Origin: JABIKK01 sp964622835
GTDB taxonomy: Archaea > Nanobdellota > Nanobdellia > SCGC-AAA011-G17 > UBA489
Length of the DNA: 64,000 nt
Direction of reading: 5' to 3'
Assembly (NCBI GenBank): GCA_964622835.1
Contig: CAZUSA010000001.1
Coordinates: 229,498 to 293,497, forward strand
This document shows positions 16,194-25,144 of this stretch, one piece after another. How positions within the stretch are numbered: position 1 is the first letter of the stretch; every line of letters begins with the position of its first letter. The notes under the pieces were generated by a model, which was not told the DNA's origin, made no database searches, and saw only the letters and a list, made by a program, of their open reading frames with translations. The translations under genes were made by a program, and so were the position numbers.

Positions 16194-18817
16194 ACATCTG
16201 CGACACGCGGATCAGGAAGTTCGTTACCATAATACCATTCACTTGGTTCAAGGTTATCTGGATAGTGTAATTCCCATATTTTTAACGGACCAATGAGTCG
16301 CCCATTGTATACCATGAGAGGATGGTTTTGAAGGTTTGAATTAACAGTGTATATGGGTTCAAAGGCTTCACTGTGTGTATCAAAGAGGAAGAGTTGCGTA
16401 AAGAGTGTTTTTCTAATTTTTGGACTAATGTATAGTGCTGAACCAAGTGATTCCTGTTGATCTCCATTAATACGTGGAATAATCATGAGGCACGCATCGA
16501 ATCCATCGTCACTAAACTGGTATTCTTTACCTTCAACAAATGCACAATTAAGAGGCACTTCATATTGTTGACCGTTATACACCATGATAGCTGTGGGTTG
16601 TCCTATGACTGCCTGCCCATCCTCCTGAAGTACAACAGGCACAAAGAATCCTCCAATGGCTGCTTGTTGTTTGGGTAATAAAACACCATTGAAGACAATA
16701 TCTTCATCAAGTGCTGTACCACCAGTGTAAACAAAGAGTATATCATCTCGCCGTTCTTGTGTTCGTGATAAGTCTAATTGGTATGTTGGAATCCATCCAT
16801 AACGATCATAATCAACGTCACTACCAATACTACTAAATGCAGGATACTTTCCTATTTCATCTGATATCATAAGCAAGTGTGTTGCATTTCTCGCATAGAG
16901 ATATTCTAGTGCTTCTTCTTCACTTTGCCCGGTTATAACATGACGTCCCATGAAATAGTTAAGTGCATAGCCCCCTGCATTACCACCATCAGTAAGTGTT
17001 GCACGTTGTCCACCTGTTTGTACCCAGTATCCATAGTCCCACCAGTGTGCAAAGACCGCATCTTCATCAGTATTTTCTCGCACCCACTGCATAGCATATT
17101 GCCATTGAGGTCCATAACTTGGCCCTGTTGCTGCTGCTTGGTTGTTAACACGAGCATGAAGATTAGTTAAACTTCCTTGTATAGTTGGCATAAATAAACA
17201 GAAAATAAGAAGAAAGTACCCAATAATACGAAGATGTTTCTTTTCAATTTTCCGTATAAGATCAAAGATGCAAACAATTGCGTAGGCAACAAGAATAGTT
17301 GTAACAGGCGAATAAACATGAAGTAACCGAATAGCACCACGTGCTGCGACGGTTAATACTACAAACCAGAGGAGTAAGAAGATAAGGTTATGATTAAAAT
17401 ATTTTACAGATTGGTAGAGTTCTTTGTCTTTTCTATAAGAGCGCCAATATAATATGCTACCACAAAGAATGAAGAGTACAAGTGATCCCAAGTATAATGT
17501 TTTTGAAAAAGTATTTACACCGTCAAGGATAGTGCCTGCACGAAATCTACTAAAAATAAATGCAAGAATAAATAATGCATAGCCAATGGTTCCTTTGAGT
17601 TGTATCTTTGTTTTTTTAAGAAGATGATAAACAACAAAGACAGAACCAAGTAATAATAAGAACATATACATCCAGCCCCATTGCCCAATCCAATCAGCTA
17701 TGTAAGGTTGGTGACTTTCTGCGACAGTAAGATTCCAGCGAGTAAATCCAAAGGGTTCAAGAAGGTTAAGTATAACAGAAGATATTTTTCCAAAGACGGA
17801 TTGAAAGCCTTCAATAACCGTTACAAGGAATATGCCTAAAACACCTGAGACAAGTGCACTAAAAATACCAAGAGGTATTTTATTGTGTATTTTCTGTTTA
17901 ACCTTCCATGGATCTTTTTTTTGTATAATATGTCTAACAACACCAACAAGGAATGCAAAAAACATGAGCCCACTTGTTACACTAAGAAGGAGTATGGCTA
18001 GTGTGTATCGTTCACCAAAAAATGTTTTTAGTATAAGCATTGTTGTAACAAGCCAAACAGAATATACTGCAAAATCTTTGTCACTAAAGATGTTTAAAAC
18101 AAGACCAACGAGTGCAAAACCACCGAAGATGAGGAATAATGAACTTACACCACCCCATGTTAATCCCATGAGGCCCGAAAGAACTCCTGAAATAAAGGCA
18201 AAGACGAGTGCGCGTTTCATTGTTTTTTCTTGCCATGCGCGAACGTAGAAGTACATCACTGCAAACATTAAGAACATTGCTAAACTTTCTTTGTCTGAGA
18301 ATCCCGCGAGTGTCCTGTATAAATAGCTTGGTAAAACTACGAGAAATGCCGTTGCTAATAATCCTACTCTAAAGTCAAAGAGTCGTCGTACAAGCAAGTA
18401 AAAGAAAATGAGTGATAAACAAAAGAAGATGGGTGGATAAAGAACATGTGCAAGGTCTAATGTCATGGATGAATTGAAGAAGTGAAGGAATTTATACAGG
18501 CCCGCAATAACGTGAGTGAGTACACCAAATTCTCCAATTTGTGTGTAACCAAAAGGAACATATCGTAAGGCATCTACTGCTGAGAGCGATCCTGTAGTTA
18601 CTATTTCCTGTGCATATCGTAAAAAAATAAATGGGTCTAAGGCTAATGGAATGAATTTTCCAGTAGTAATATCCTTAAGGTGTGCTAATGGTTTTATACG
18701 AATGAGATATCCAAGAACAATAAAGAATGCAAGAGCAATCCACTGATAGGCGTTCTTCGTAAAGAGGAGGGATCTAAGTTTCTCTTTTCGTTTCGCGAGG
18801 ATTTCGTCACCTTTCAC
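16190..18817 (-). CDS. aglB: Oligosaccharyltransferase AglB/STT3
   Basis: A protein of about 875 residues that transfers lipid-linked glycan to Asn-X-Ser/Thr on exported proteins. It has about 13 membrane segments and then a C-terminal extracellular domain from about residue 550. The catalytic and acceptor motifs are all present (numbered from the GTG at 18817): first loop acidic Asp61 (ALDPF), second SDKE motif (174-177), TVAE equivalent of the TIXE/SVSE loop (364-367) and WWDYG (592-596). The frame also has an in-phase GTG at 18829, but the TATA is centred 26 nt before 18817. It sits centrally in the glycan island and its natural clients, sequon-rich surface proteins, are encoded nearby. 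Confidence 0.94.
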   Translation of the reverse strand: MKGDEILAKRKEKLRSLLFTKNAYQWIALAFFIVLGYLIRIKPLAHLKDITTGKFIPLALDPFIFLRYAQEIVTTGSLSAVDALRYVPFGYTQIGEFGVLTHVIAGLYKFLHFFNSSMTLDLAHVLYPPIFFCLSLIFFYLLVRRLFDFRVGLLATAFLVVLPSYLYRTLAGFSDKESLAMFLMFAVMYFYVRAWQEKTMKRALVFAFISGVLSGLMGLTWGGVSSLFLIFGGFALVGLVLNIFSDKDFAVYSVWLVTTMLILKTFFGERYTLAILLLSVTSGLMFFAFLVGVVRHIIQKKDPWKVKQKIHNKIPLGIFSALVSGVLGIFLVTVIEGFQSVFGKISSVILNLLEPFGFTRWNLTVAESHQPYIADWIGQWGWMYMFLLLLGSVFVVYHLLKKTKIQLKGTIGYALFILAFIFSRFRAGTILDGVNTFSKTLYLGSLVLFILCGSILYWRSYRKDKELYQSVKYFNHNLIFLLLWFVVLTVAARGAIRLLHVYSPVTTILVAYAIVCIFDLIRKIEKKHLRIIGYFLLIFCLFMPTIQGSLTNLHARVNNQAAATGPSYGPQWQYAMQWVRENTDEDAVFAHWWDYGYWVQTGGQRATLTDGGNAGGYALNYFMGRHVITGQSEEEALEYLYARNATHLLMISDEIGKYPAFSSIGSDVDYDRYGWIPTYQLDLSRTQERRDDILFVYTGGTALDEDIVFNGVLLPKQQAAIGGFFVPVVLQEDGQAVIGQPTAIMVYNGQQYEVPLNCAFVEGKEYQFSDDGFDACLMIIPRINGDQQESLGSALYISPKIRKTLFTQLFLFDTHSEAFEPIYTVNSNLQNHPLMVYNGRLIGPLKIWELHYPDNLEPSEWYYGNELPDPRVADV

Positions 18818-18837
18818 GCTGGTGTGCACAAAAGCCT

Positions 18838-18846
18838 GTTTAAATA
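18838..18846 (-). promoter_or_regulatory. TATA box for aglB
   Basis: On the minus strand GTATTTAAAC is centred 26 nt before the GTG at 18817, favouring that codon over the GTG at 18829. Confidence 0.55.
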
Positions 18847-18878
18847 CGTTGCCCCTATGATTCCTTTAAAAAGAAATA

Positions 18879-20243
18879 TTATGTTTTTCTAAAAACACTT
18901 TTGATCACATCTACAATGATAATAATATCTTTTTTCTGCAAGAGTCCTACATGTAAGAGGAAGAAAATAAGTGGAAGAATAACAAAGATTCCGAAGATGT
19001 GCAAGTAGAAAGCACCAATAATAAAGAATGAAACAAAGAAAAGAGGCACTAAATAGTGTGTGAGTTTTACTTTACGAAGGAACATGCAGAGTGCTGAAAA
19101 GTGTGCAATGGTTGTGGCTATGGTTATACCGTACAACCCGTATGCTGGAATGAGTAAAAAATCTAAAAGGACATTAAAGAGTGCAGCGAACATTACAGGG
19201 AAGAGTATAATTTCTGGTTCAAGTCTCCCACTAAAGTACATGGCAATAACATGATTTACAGCAGCAAACATAAGTCCAAAGAGTAAGATAGCTATGTAAT
19301 GTTCAATGCCGACATATTGTGAAAATAAAATACGAAGAAAGGGTGATATAAATGAAACAATGAGTATGGCAAAGGATACAGAAAGAAAGACGGTTATACG
19401 TATGGAGCGTTTCAATAATGATTCTGCTGTTTTGTTATTTTTTAGTTCGGCTGATCGGGTGAGTAAGAACATGGAAATAGCTACAGGGACAACAAGTGCA
19501 ACAGCTGCTATAGACCCCGAAACATTGTATCGTGCAACATTTTCAAAGGTTGATAAAAAACCAAGTATAGATGCATCTATCCATGTTAAGAAAGCAAAGG
19601 ATACAGAAACAATAGCAGTCACAATACCTTTTTTAAAATATAATCGGACAGGAGCTACACGTAAACGAAATGTTTGAAAGAGTTTTTTGAATTTTCCAAA
19701 GAGCATACAAAACATAACGAGTGCAACGGTAAAGTATGCAAGTGAATAAGAAAGGAGGATTCCAAACTCTTGAAGGTTTCTAAAGAGTAATAAGAAGAGT
19801 AAGTATAAGATCATGGTAACAATGCCGAAACCTTGGACGAGATGATATTTGTGTTCGATACGGAAGAAGGATTCAGAAAATCCTTTCATAAGGAAGAAAG
19901 GTAATGAAAGTATTAATGGCAATAACCATATGTGATGCCAAAAGATTGCAAGAGCAACAGCAACAAAGAACAGTGCAAGAAATGTAAGGAAGTATGCTAC
20001 TGATGATGCATCTCGTTTTTTAACACACCATGAGACGAATGTTTCGGGTATGCCAACTAATAACAAAAGCAATACGATATTAAATAAGGAAATTGCATGT
20101 GCTGCTTTCCCATAGTATTGTAATGTAAAAAGATTTGCAAGAAGTAATAAGACAACATACGTTACTGATTTGGATACAAAGTTAAGAAGAAAGAAGTAGA
20201 GTGTTTCTTTTCTTCCTTTTCCATCGTATTGTTTAGGTTTCAT
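18879..20243 (-). CDS. Oligosaccharide flippase (Wzx/MATE-like)
   Basis: A 454-residue protein with 12-14 membrane segments over its whole length and a charged N-terminus (KPKQYDGKGRKE). Organisation and composition fit the polysaccharide-biosynthesis flippase family (COG2244), which moves polyprenyl-linked glycans across the membrane. It lies upstream of aglB on the same strand and would deliver lipid-linked oligosaccharide to the outer face for AglB. A second flippase-like gene is at 44321-45547, so the locus may make more than one glycan. Confidence 0.85.
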   Translation of the reverse strand: MKPKQYDGKGRKETLYFFLLNFVSKSVTYVVLLLLANLFTLQYYGKAAHAISLFNIVLLLLLVGIPETFVSWCVKKRDASSVAYFLTFLALFFVAVALAIFWHHIWLLPLILSLPFFLMKGFSESFFRIEHKYHLVQGFGIVTMILYLLFLLLFRNLQEFGILLSYSLAYFTVALVMFCMLFGKFKKLFQTFRLRVAPVRLYFKKGIVTAIVSVSFAFLTWIDASILGFLSTFENVARYNVSGSIAAVALVVPVAISMFLLTRSAELKNNKTAESLLKRSIRITVFLSVSFAILIVSFISPFLRILFSQYVGIEHYIAILLFGLMFAAVNHVIAMYFSGRLEPEIILFPVMFAALFNVLLDFLLIPAYGLYGITIATTIAHFSALCMFLRKVKLTHYLVPLFFVSFFIIGAFYLHIFGIFVILPLIFFLLHVGLLQKKDIIIIVDVIKSVFRKT

Positions 20244-20295
20244 GATAAAAAGGTGTTACTAAAAATTATCGTAAAGAGCATATAAACGTATTGGG

Positions 20296-20790
20296 TTACA
20301 TTATTGTTGCTTTTTCTATGACAATGTAACCTATAAAACTAACACGTCCGGCATAGTCGGTACCAACGTCACGTAGTCCTTCAATAACTTCTTCACCTGA
20401 AGTTATGTGACCAAACACGACATTTTTCCCATCAAGTGCTGGTAGTGGTGCTGATGTAATAATAAATCGACTTCCTGCTATTTTTTCACCATCAACTGCC
20501 ATAGAAAGTAATCCTGATTTGTCATGGGTAAGTTCTGCACATTCTTCACGGTCAAGGGTATAGCCAGGACCACCAGTTCCCCATTTTAATTTAAGAAGAA
20601 TGTCTTTGCTTAAAGGATCTCCTGTTTCAAGTGTTCTTCCTCTAGAAATTTTATTGAATCGAACACCATCATAGAAGCCTTCGCTAATAAGTTTTTTAAA
20701 ATTTTCAACGGTTTTTGGAACCAACTCATCATAGAGTTCAAAGTCCATAGGACCTTGGTTTGTTTGTAATCGTATGATTGTGCGTGTCAT
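20296..20790 (-). CDS. Cyclophilin-type peptidyl-prolyl isomerase, divergent active site
   Basis: A 164-residue cyclophilin fold protein with no signal peptide, so cytosolic. Family landmarks can be aligned one to one: FNKISRGRTLETGDP for the usual FHRVIPGFMIQGGDP, then GTGGPGY, FIITSAPLPALDGKNVVFG. Compared with the classical enzyme the catalytic Arg is Lys, the Gln in MIQ is Glu, and the HLDGKH-type His is Asn. Activity may therefore be weak or altered. The ATG at 20790 is chosen because the preceding frame (MWPFSPRKIHT) has no counterpart in the family and the second Met begins the first beta strand. Confidence 0.85.
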   Translation of the reverse strand: MTRTIIRLQTNQGPMDFELYDELVPKTVENFKKLISEGFYDGVRFNKISRGRTLETGDPLSKDILLKLKWGTGGPGYTLDREECAELTHDKSGLLSMAVDGEKIAGSRFIITSAPLPALDGKNVVFGHITSGEEVIEGLRDVGTDYAGRVSFIGYIVIEKATIM

Positions 20791-20827
20791 TGTATGTATC
20801 TTACGGGGAGAAAACGGCCACATAAAG

Positions 20828-20836
20828 CTTTTTAAA
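20828..20836 (+). promoter_or_regulatory. TATA box for the DUF4234-like gene
   Basis: CTTTTTAAAG is centred 26 nt before ATG 20858. The near-palindromic element may also serve the divergent cyclophilin gene. Confidence 0.5.
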
Positions 20837-20857
20837 GATTTCTAAGATGTAAGAGTG

Positions 20858-21184
20858 ATGGCTATTAAATATAGGAATATTCTTGGTATGTACATTCTTT
20901 GGACAATTACCTTTGGTTTGTACGGTTTATACTGGTTTGTGAAGACAAAAAATAATATGAATCAAAAAGGTGCTAAAATTCCTACGGCATGGCTGATGGT
21001 CATCCCATTGGTAAATGTGTATTGGTTGTATAAATACGCAGAAGGTTTTGCAGTAAAATTACAAAAAGATAAGCATTCTTTTGTATGGTTTTTAGTCTTC
21101 TTCTTTATACCAATACTAACACCATTACTCGTTCAGTTAAAATTGAACAAAATAGCTAAAAAGACTGCTTCTTCACGGTGTTAA
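20858..21184 (+). CDS. Small membrane protein, DUF4234-like
   Basis: A 108-residue protein with three membrane segments. The sequence pattern, with TFGLYGLYWFVKTKNNMN (about 17-34), then a P-x-x-N-x-Y-W-L-Y segment (IPLVNVYWLYKYAE) and a final hydrophobic segment followed by QLKLNKIA, is that of the DUF4234 family of unknown function. ATG 20858 is preferred over the GTG at 20855 because of TATA spacing. It stands between a cyclophilin gene and a radical SAM gene with its own promoter. Confidence 0.75.
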   Translation: MAIKYRNILGMYILWTITFGLYGLYWFVKTKNNMNQKGAKIPTAWLMVIPLVNVYWLYKYAEGFAVKLQKDKHSFVWFLVFFFIPILTPLLVQLKLNKIAKKTASSRC

Positions 21185-21200
21185 ACACTGAAGAACATAA

Positions 21201-21210
21201 ACATTTAAAT
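21201..21210 (+). promoter_or_regulatory. TATA box for the radical SAM gene at 21234
   Basis: ACATTTAAAT is centred 26-27 nt before ATG 21234, predicting a leaderless transcript that would also cover the downstream sugar genes. Confidence 0.55.
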
Positions 21211-21233
21211 ACTAAAATAGGAAATAAAAAATT

Positions 21234-22631
21234 ATGACAAAAAAACCAACGGCGTTTCTTTTAGCACCAAATTCTGCTGATGACATGGACGGTTCGCTTA
21301 TTTCATATTCTATGGCTATGGGATATTTGGGTCCGTATGCAGAACGCGCAGGATGGAATGTTATTGTAAAGGATACCTATTGTTTAGATTGGGATGCAAC
21401 AGAAAAATCTATTCGTGAAGTTATTGCAAAACACGATCCTGAAGTTATTGGTATTAATTGTATTACAATGAATCGCATGGCTGTGTATGATGCTATTAAT
21501 TTAGCACGAGAATTATCTCCTAATATTAAGATCGTTATTGGTGGTGTACATCCAACAATGTTCCCTCAACACTTTTTACTAAGTCATCCTGGTGATGTTG
21601 TTGTGCGTTTTGAAGGTGAAGAAACCTTTGAAGATTTATTAAACACCTTCACAAGTGGTGGCGACCTTAAAGATGTCAAAGGTATTGCCTATAAAGAAAA
21701 TGGCAAAGTAGCCTTAACAGCGTTACGTCCTCAAATTCAAGATTTAGATAATATGCCTTTTTTGAAGCATGATTATTATTTAGATGATAAGAGTACACAT
21801 GCATATTTCCTTTCTTCACGTGGTTGTCCTAATAGTTGTAATTTTTGTTCTACAGTATTACATTGGGGCCACCAATATCGTATGAGAACACCAAAGAGTA
21901 TGGTTGATGAAATTGAGTATGTTGTAAAAAAGTATCCAAGTATTGAAGAGATTCGGTTTATGGATGATATTTTCACCTTAGATAATAAGAGAGTTATTGA
22001 TATTTGTAAGGAAATTGTTCGTCGTAAAATTAAGGTAAAATGGCGTGCTGAAGGCCGTGTATATCCTACATCACCAGAGATGGTACAGTGGATGGATAAG
22101 GCTGGTTGTATTATGTTGAGTTTTGGTGTTGAAACTGGTTCTCCACAGTTATTGGAAGAAGTTGGTAAGAATCAAACAGTTGACCAAATTCTTAATGCGT
22201 TCAAAACAGTGTACCAATATTCTGATAATATTGAACCTGAAATGTTTTTCATTTTAGGATTGCCTAATGAGTCAGAAAAAACTGTTGATGAGAGTATTGA
22301 TTTGGTAAAGAAGATTATTGATTTTTCAGGTAAGCCGTTAGCGTTAACGACAGCAAGATATCTTGAGATTTATCCTGGAACTGATATTTATGAAATTGCT
22401 CAAGCAAAGAACATGATTGATGACGATTACTGGTTAACAAATCCTGAAACACCAGTTTATTTTGAACATACGAAAGACTGGTTAGCAAAGCAACGGTTTA
22501 AGATTCTTTTTGCAAATTGGACGTACCCTGGTGTGCGTGCAGTTACAAAGTTCTTAGTGAGAAAACAAATGTGGCGTCCACGTAAAATTTACAATGTGGT
22601 CAGGCCATACATGAAAGGGTTGAATCAGTAA
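21234..22631 (+). CDS. B12-binding-domain radical SAM protein
   Basis: A 465-residue paralogue of the enzymes at 14649 and 35825. The N-terminal cobalamin-binding-like domain (about 1-165) has PEVIGINCITMN and IVIGGVHPTMFP; the GGVHP signature is typical of B12-binding radical SAM proteins. The cluster motif is Cys198, Cys202 and Cys205 (CPNSCNFC), followed by FMDDIFTLD and FILGLPNESEKT. The C-terminus (about 430-465) is basic. It heads a run of tightly spaced sugar genes (cupin, nucleotide-sugar reductase, glycosyltransferase, C-methyltransferase), so its substrate is probably a sugar or glycolipid in that pathway. Confidence 0.88.
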   Translation: MTKKPTAFLLAPNSADDMDGSLISYSMAMGYLGPYAERAGWNVIVKDTYCLDWDATEKSIREVIAKHDPEVIGINCITMNRMAVYDAINLARELSPNIKIVIGGVHPTMFPQHFLLSHPGDVVVRFEGEETFEDLLNTFTSGGDLKDVKGIAYKENGKVALTALRPQIQDLDNMPFLKHDYYLDDKSTHAYFLSSRGCPNSCNFCSTVLHWGHQYRMRTPKSMVDEIEYVVKKYPSIEEIRFMDDIFTLDNKRVIDICKEIVRRKIKVKWRAEGRVYPTSPEMVQWMDKAGCIMLSFGVETGSPQLLEEVGKNQTVDQILNAFKTVYQYSDNIEPEMFFILGLPNESEKTVDESIDLVKKIIDFSGKPLALTTARYLEIYPGTDIYEIAQAKNMIDDDYWLTNPETPVYFEHTKDWLAKQRFKILFANWTYPGVRAVTKFLVRKQMWRPRKIYNVVRPYMKGLNQ

Positions 22632-22642
22632 TACGATGAACC

Positions 22643-23053
22643 ATGGAAAAAATTTATTCAACGCGAGAGCCAGAACGATTATTATTTGTTATTCAACGAA
22701 GTAATACGTTTACTGGTCGCGAGGATTTAACGTCTGCTCAAGAACCCTTGCAAGTAATGAGTATTTCTCCAGAGAAAGATACAGTTATTCCTGCACATAA
22801 GCATAATCCCCAAGATCGTGTGACAAAGACAACACAAGAAGCTATTGTGGTCGTTAAAGGAAAGATTGAGTCTACGTTGTATGATATTGATGATACGACA
22901 ATTCTAAAGACGACTATTTTAGAGTCAGGCGATTGTTGTATAACCCTTGGAGGTGGCCATAGCCATCGTATTCTTGAGGAAGGAACCCAATTGTATGAAT
23001 GTAAAAATGGCCCATATAATGGTCCTGAAAAGGATAAAACAAATTTAAAATGA
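22643..23053 (+). CDS. Cupin-fold protein in a sugar operon
   Basis: A 136-residue single-domain cupin. Two His-containing motifs are visible: PAHKHNPQDR (about 52-61) with EAIVVVKGKIE as the conserved strand pair, and GGGHSHRILEEGT (about 104-116). A metal site with His residues from both is plausible. It lies 11 nt after the radical SAM gene and overlaps the next gene by ATGA, so it is part of a nucleotide-sugar operon. Such cupins act as sugar isomerases, epimerases or unknown accessory enzymes; which applies here I cannot tell. Confidence 0.75.
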   Translation: MEKIYSTREPERLLFVIQRSNTFTGREDLTSAQEPLQVMSISPEKDTVIPAHKHNPQDRVTKTTQEAIVVVKGKIESTLYDIDDTTILKTTILESGDCCITLGGGHSHRILEEGTQLYECKNGPYNGPEKDKTNLK

Positions 23054-23994
23054 ATCTTTCAAATAAAAAAATTCTTGTAACGGGAGGCCACGGTTTCTTA
23101 GGTAAGCATCTTGTACAATTATTGAAAGAACGTGGTATTTCTGAAGAACAGTTGTGTGTTCCTACAAGTAAAGACTGTGATTTACGTGATCGAAAACAAA
23201 TAGAAACGTTATTTGCATCATTTGCTCCTGATGTTGTGTTTCATTTGGCTGCAAAAAAGGGTGGTATGGGTTATTACAAAGAACATCCAGGAACATTATT
23301 TTACGATAACGCAATGATGGGTATTCTGTTGATGGATGTTGCACAAAAAAATAATGTTGAAAAAATGATTATTACTGGCACGGGTATTGCATATCCACAA
23401 GAAGCATCTATTCCTCAAAAGGAAGAAGATTTTTGGAAGGGATCTCCCCATCCTGTTGGCGCACCATTTGCTATTGCAAGTAAATTATTGTTAACACAAG
23501 CACAAGCGTATAGAAAAGAATATGATTTCAATGCAGTGTATGTTATTCTTTCAAGTATTTATGGTCCTGAAGATAATTTTGATCCTGAAGTCGCTCAAGT
23601 ATTACCTGCGTTAATTAAACGGTTTGATACAACGATAAAAGAAAAGAAGAAAAGTATTTCAATTTGGGGGAGTGGTAAAGCATCAAGAGAATTCTTATTT
23701 GTTAACGATGCATGTGAAGCATTGATTGCTGTTGCCGAACGATATGATCAACCTGAACCGTTAAACATTGGAACAGGTGAAGGCACACCTATCAAGGTGC
23801 TTGCTGAAACGATTGCTAAAGAGTTTGATTTTACGGGTGAAATTGTATGGGATACTTCTAAGCCAGAAGGCCAGTTAAAACGGTGTTTTGATGTGTCTCG
23901 ATGCAAAAAAGAGTTGGAATTTACGCCTAAAACATCGATAGAAGAAGGCTTAAAAGAGACCATTCAATGGTATCGCCAGCATGAAGCCTCTTAA
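23050..23994 (+). CDS. GDP-L-fucose-synthase-like reductase, catalytic Tyr absent
   Basis: A 314-residue extended short-chain dehydrogenase. The NAD(P) motif TGGHGFLG is at 11-18, VVFHLAA at 62-68, and SSIYGPEDNFDPE followed by ALIKRF is the signature of GDP-fucose synthase (Fcl/WcaG), which makes GDP-6-deoxy sugars from the product of Gmd (encoded at 27963-29048). The usual YxxxK catalytic pair is not found: the aligned segment is PFAIASK (139-145), with Phe140 in place of Tyr and Lys145 one residue late. The enzyme may be altered, inactive, or use another base. It overlaps the cupin gene by 4 nt and the next gene by 14 nt. Confidence 0.82.
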   Translation: MNLSNKKILVTGGHGFLGKHLVQLLKERGISEEQLCVPTSKDCDLRDRKQIETLFASFAPDVVFHLAAKKGGMGYYKEHPGTLFYDNAMMGILLMDVAQKNNVEKMIITGTGIAYPQEASIPQKEEDFWKGSPHPVGAPFAIASKLLLTQAQAYRKEYDFNAVYVILSSIYGPEDNFDPEVAQVLPALIKRFDTTIKEKKKSISIWGSGKASREFLFVNDACEALIAVAERYDQPEPLNIGTGEGTPIKVLAETIAKEFDFTGEIVWDTSKPEGQLKRCFDVSRCKKELEFTPKTSIEEGLKETIQWYRQHEAS

Positions 23995-25144
23995 GAAAGT
24001 TTATTTTTCGAGTATTAGTATTCATACATATATGAAGAGTTTGTTGAAGAATCCTCCTGAAGGGTATGAGTTTGTTGTTAATGAACAAGAAAAAACAAAG
24101 AAAGTAATGGATAGTGTAAGAAAAAGTAAGATATTAACCTCGTTGTATACTCATGTTGTTAAAAAGTTTTGTAACGGATTAACATTAACAAATAAAATTT
24201 CTCATAAGAAAGCACCTGATGATGTTGATTTAATTTTTTCTACAGGTCAATTGATTGATGAAAAGAAACCATGGGTTATCAAGTTATTAGATTCTCCTTT
24301 TGCATTGGGTGGTAATGATTATAAGATTTTTTTAAAAAATAAAGATACGATTGAAGAAAAGTTATTGTCACCATATTGTAAAAAAATTATTGTGCATACT
24401 AATATTGCTAAGGCAAAGATGGCTCACTTTTTTTCAGAAAAAGTTATTGATAAGATTGAGGTTATGACGCCTGCTATTCCATTAACGATTACTAAAAAAG
24501 AACGTCATGGAACTGATTTTAATATGTTATTTATTGGTTCTATTAATAATCCTGATGATTTTATTATGAAAGGTGGTATTGATGCAATTAAAGCATATCG
24601 TGCATTAAAGAAGAAGTATGATAATGTTCATTTAACGATTAAGTGTAAGATTCCTGACACTATAAAGAAAGAGTATGATTTATCGGGTATTACTGTTATT
24701 GAGGATATTATTTCTTTAGAAGCAGTGCAAGCATTGTACAAGAATGCTGATATTATGTTGATGCAGGGGTATGGTGGATATATGATCATGGCATATATGG
24801 AAGCGTTTTCATATGGCACTCCTATTATTGCCTTAGATACCTTTGGTGTAAGTGACTTTATTGAAAATGAAAAAACAGGATTCCGTATAAAACCGGAACC
24901 TAATGAAGAAATGGAGAGTCCTGCATATCCTTCTAATTCACGTTCTGTAAAGTTTCTTAAGAGTTTAGAAGAAAGTGGTGATCGGGTTACAAATGAAAGT
25001 GTTAAAAAAATTGAGTTATTGATTAATAATCCTGAGCTTTTAAAGCGTATGAGTGAAGAGTGCCAAAAACGTGCAGCACGTGAGTTTTCATTTGATAAGA
25101 AAAGAAAAACTTTAAAACGTATTTTTGATGAGGCTACAGCATGA
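23981..25144 (+). CDS. Family 4-type glycosyltransferase
   Basis: A 387-residue GT-B glycosyltransferase. The C-terminal nucleotide-sugar domain has NMLFIGSINNPDDFIMKGG near the domain start and YMEAFSYGTPIIALDT as the retaining-enzyme motif (the E-x7-E-type region with a single Glu in AYMEAFSYG). No membrane segment is seen. It probably adds a sugar to a lipid-linked precursor on the cytosolic face. It overlaps the reductase gene by 14 nt and the next gene by ATGA. Donor and acceptor are unknown. Confidence 0.82.
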   Translation: MKPLKKVYFSSISIHTYMKSLLKNPPEGYEFVVNEQEKTKKVMDSVRKSKILTSLYTHVVKKFCNGLTLTNKISHKKAPDDVDLIFSTGQLIDEKKPWVIKLLDSPFALGGNDYKIFLKNKDTIEEKLLSPYCKKIIVHTNIAKAKMAHFFSEKVIDKIEVMTPAIPLTITKKERHGTDFNMLFIGSINNPDDFIMKGGIDAIKAYRALKKKYDNVHLTIKCKIPDTIKKEYDLSGITVIEDIISLEAVQALYKNADIMLMQGYGGYMIMAYMEAFSYGTPIIALDTFGVSDFIENEKTGFRIKPEPNEEMESPAYPSNSRSVKFLKSLEESGDRVTNESVKKIELLINNPELLKRMSEECQKRAAREFSFDKKRKTLKRIFDEATA

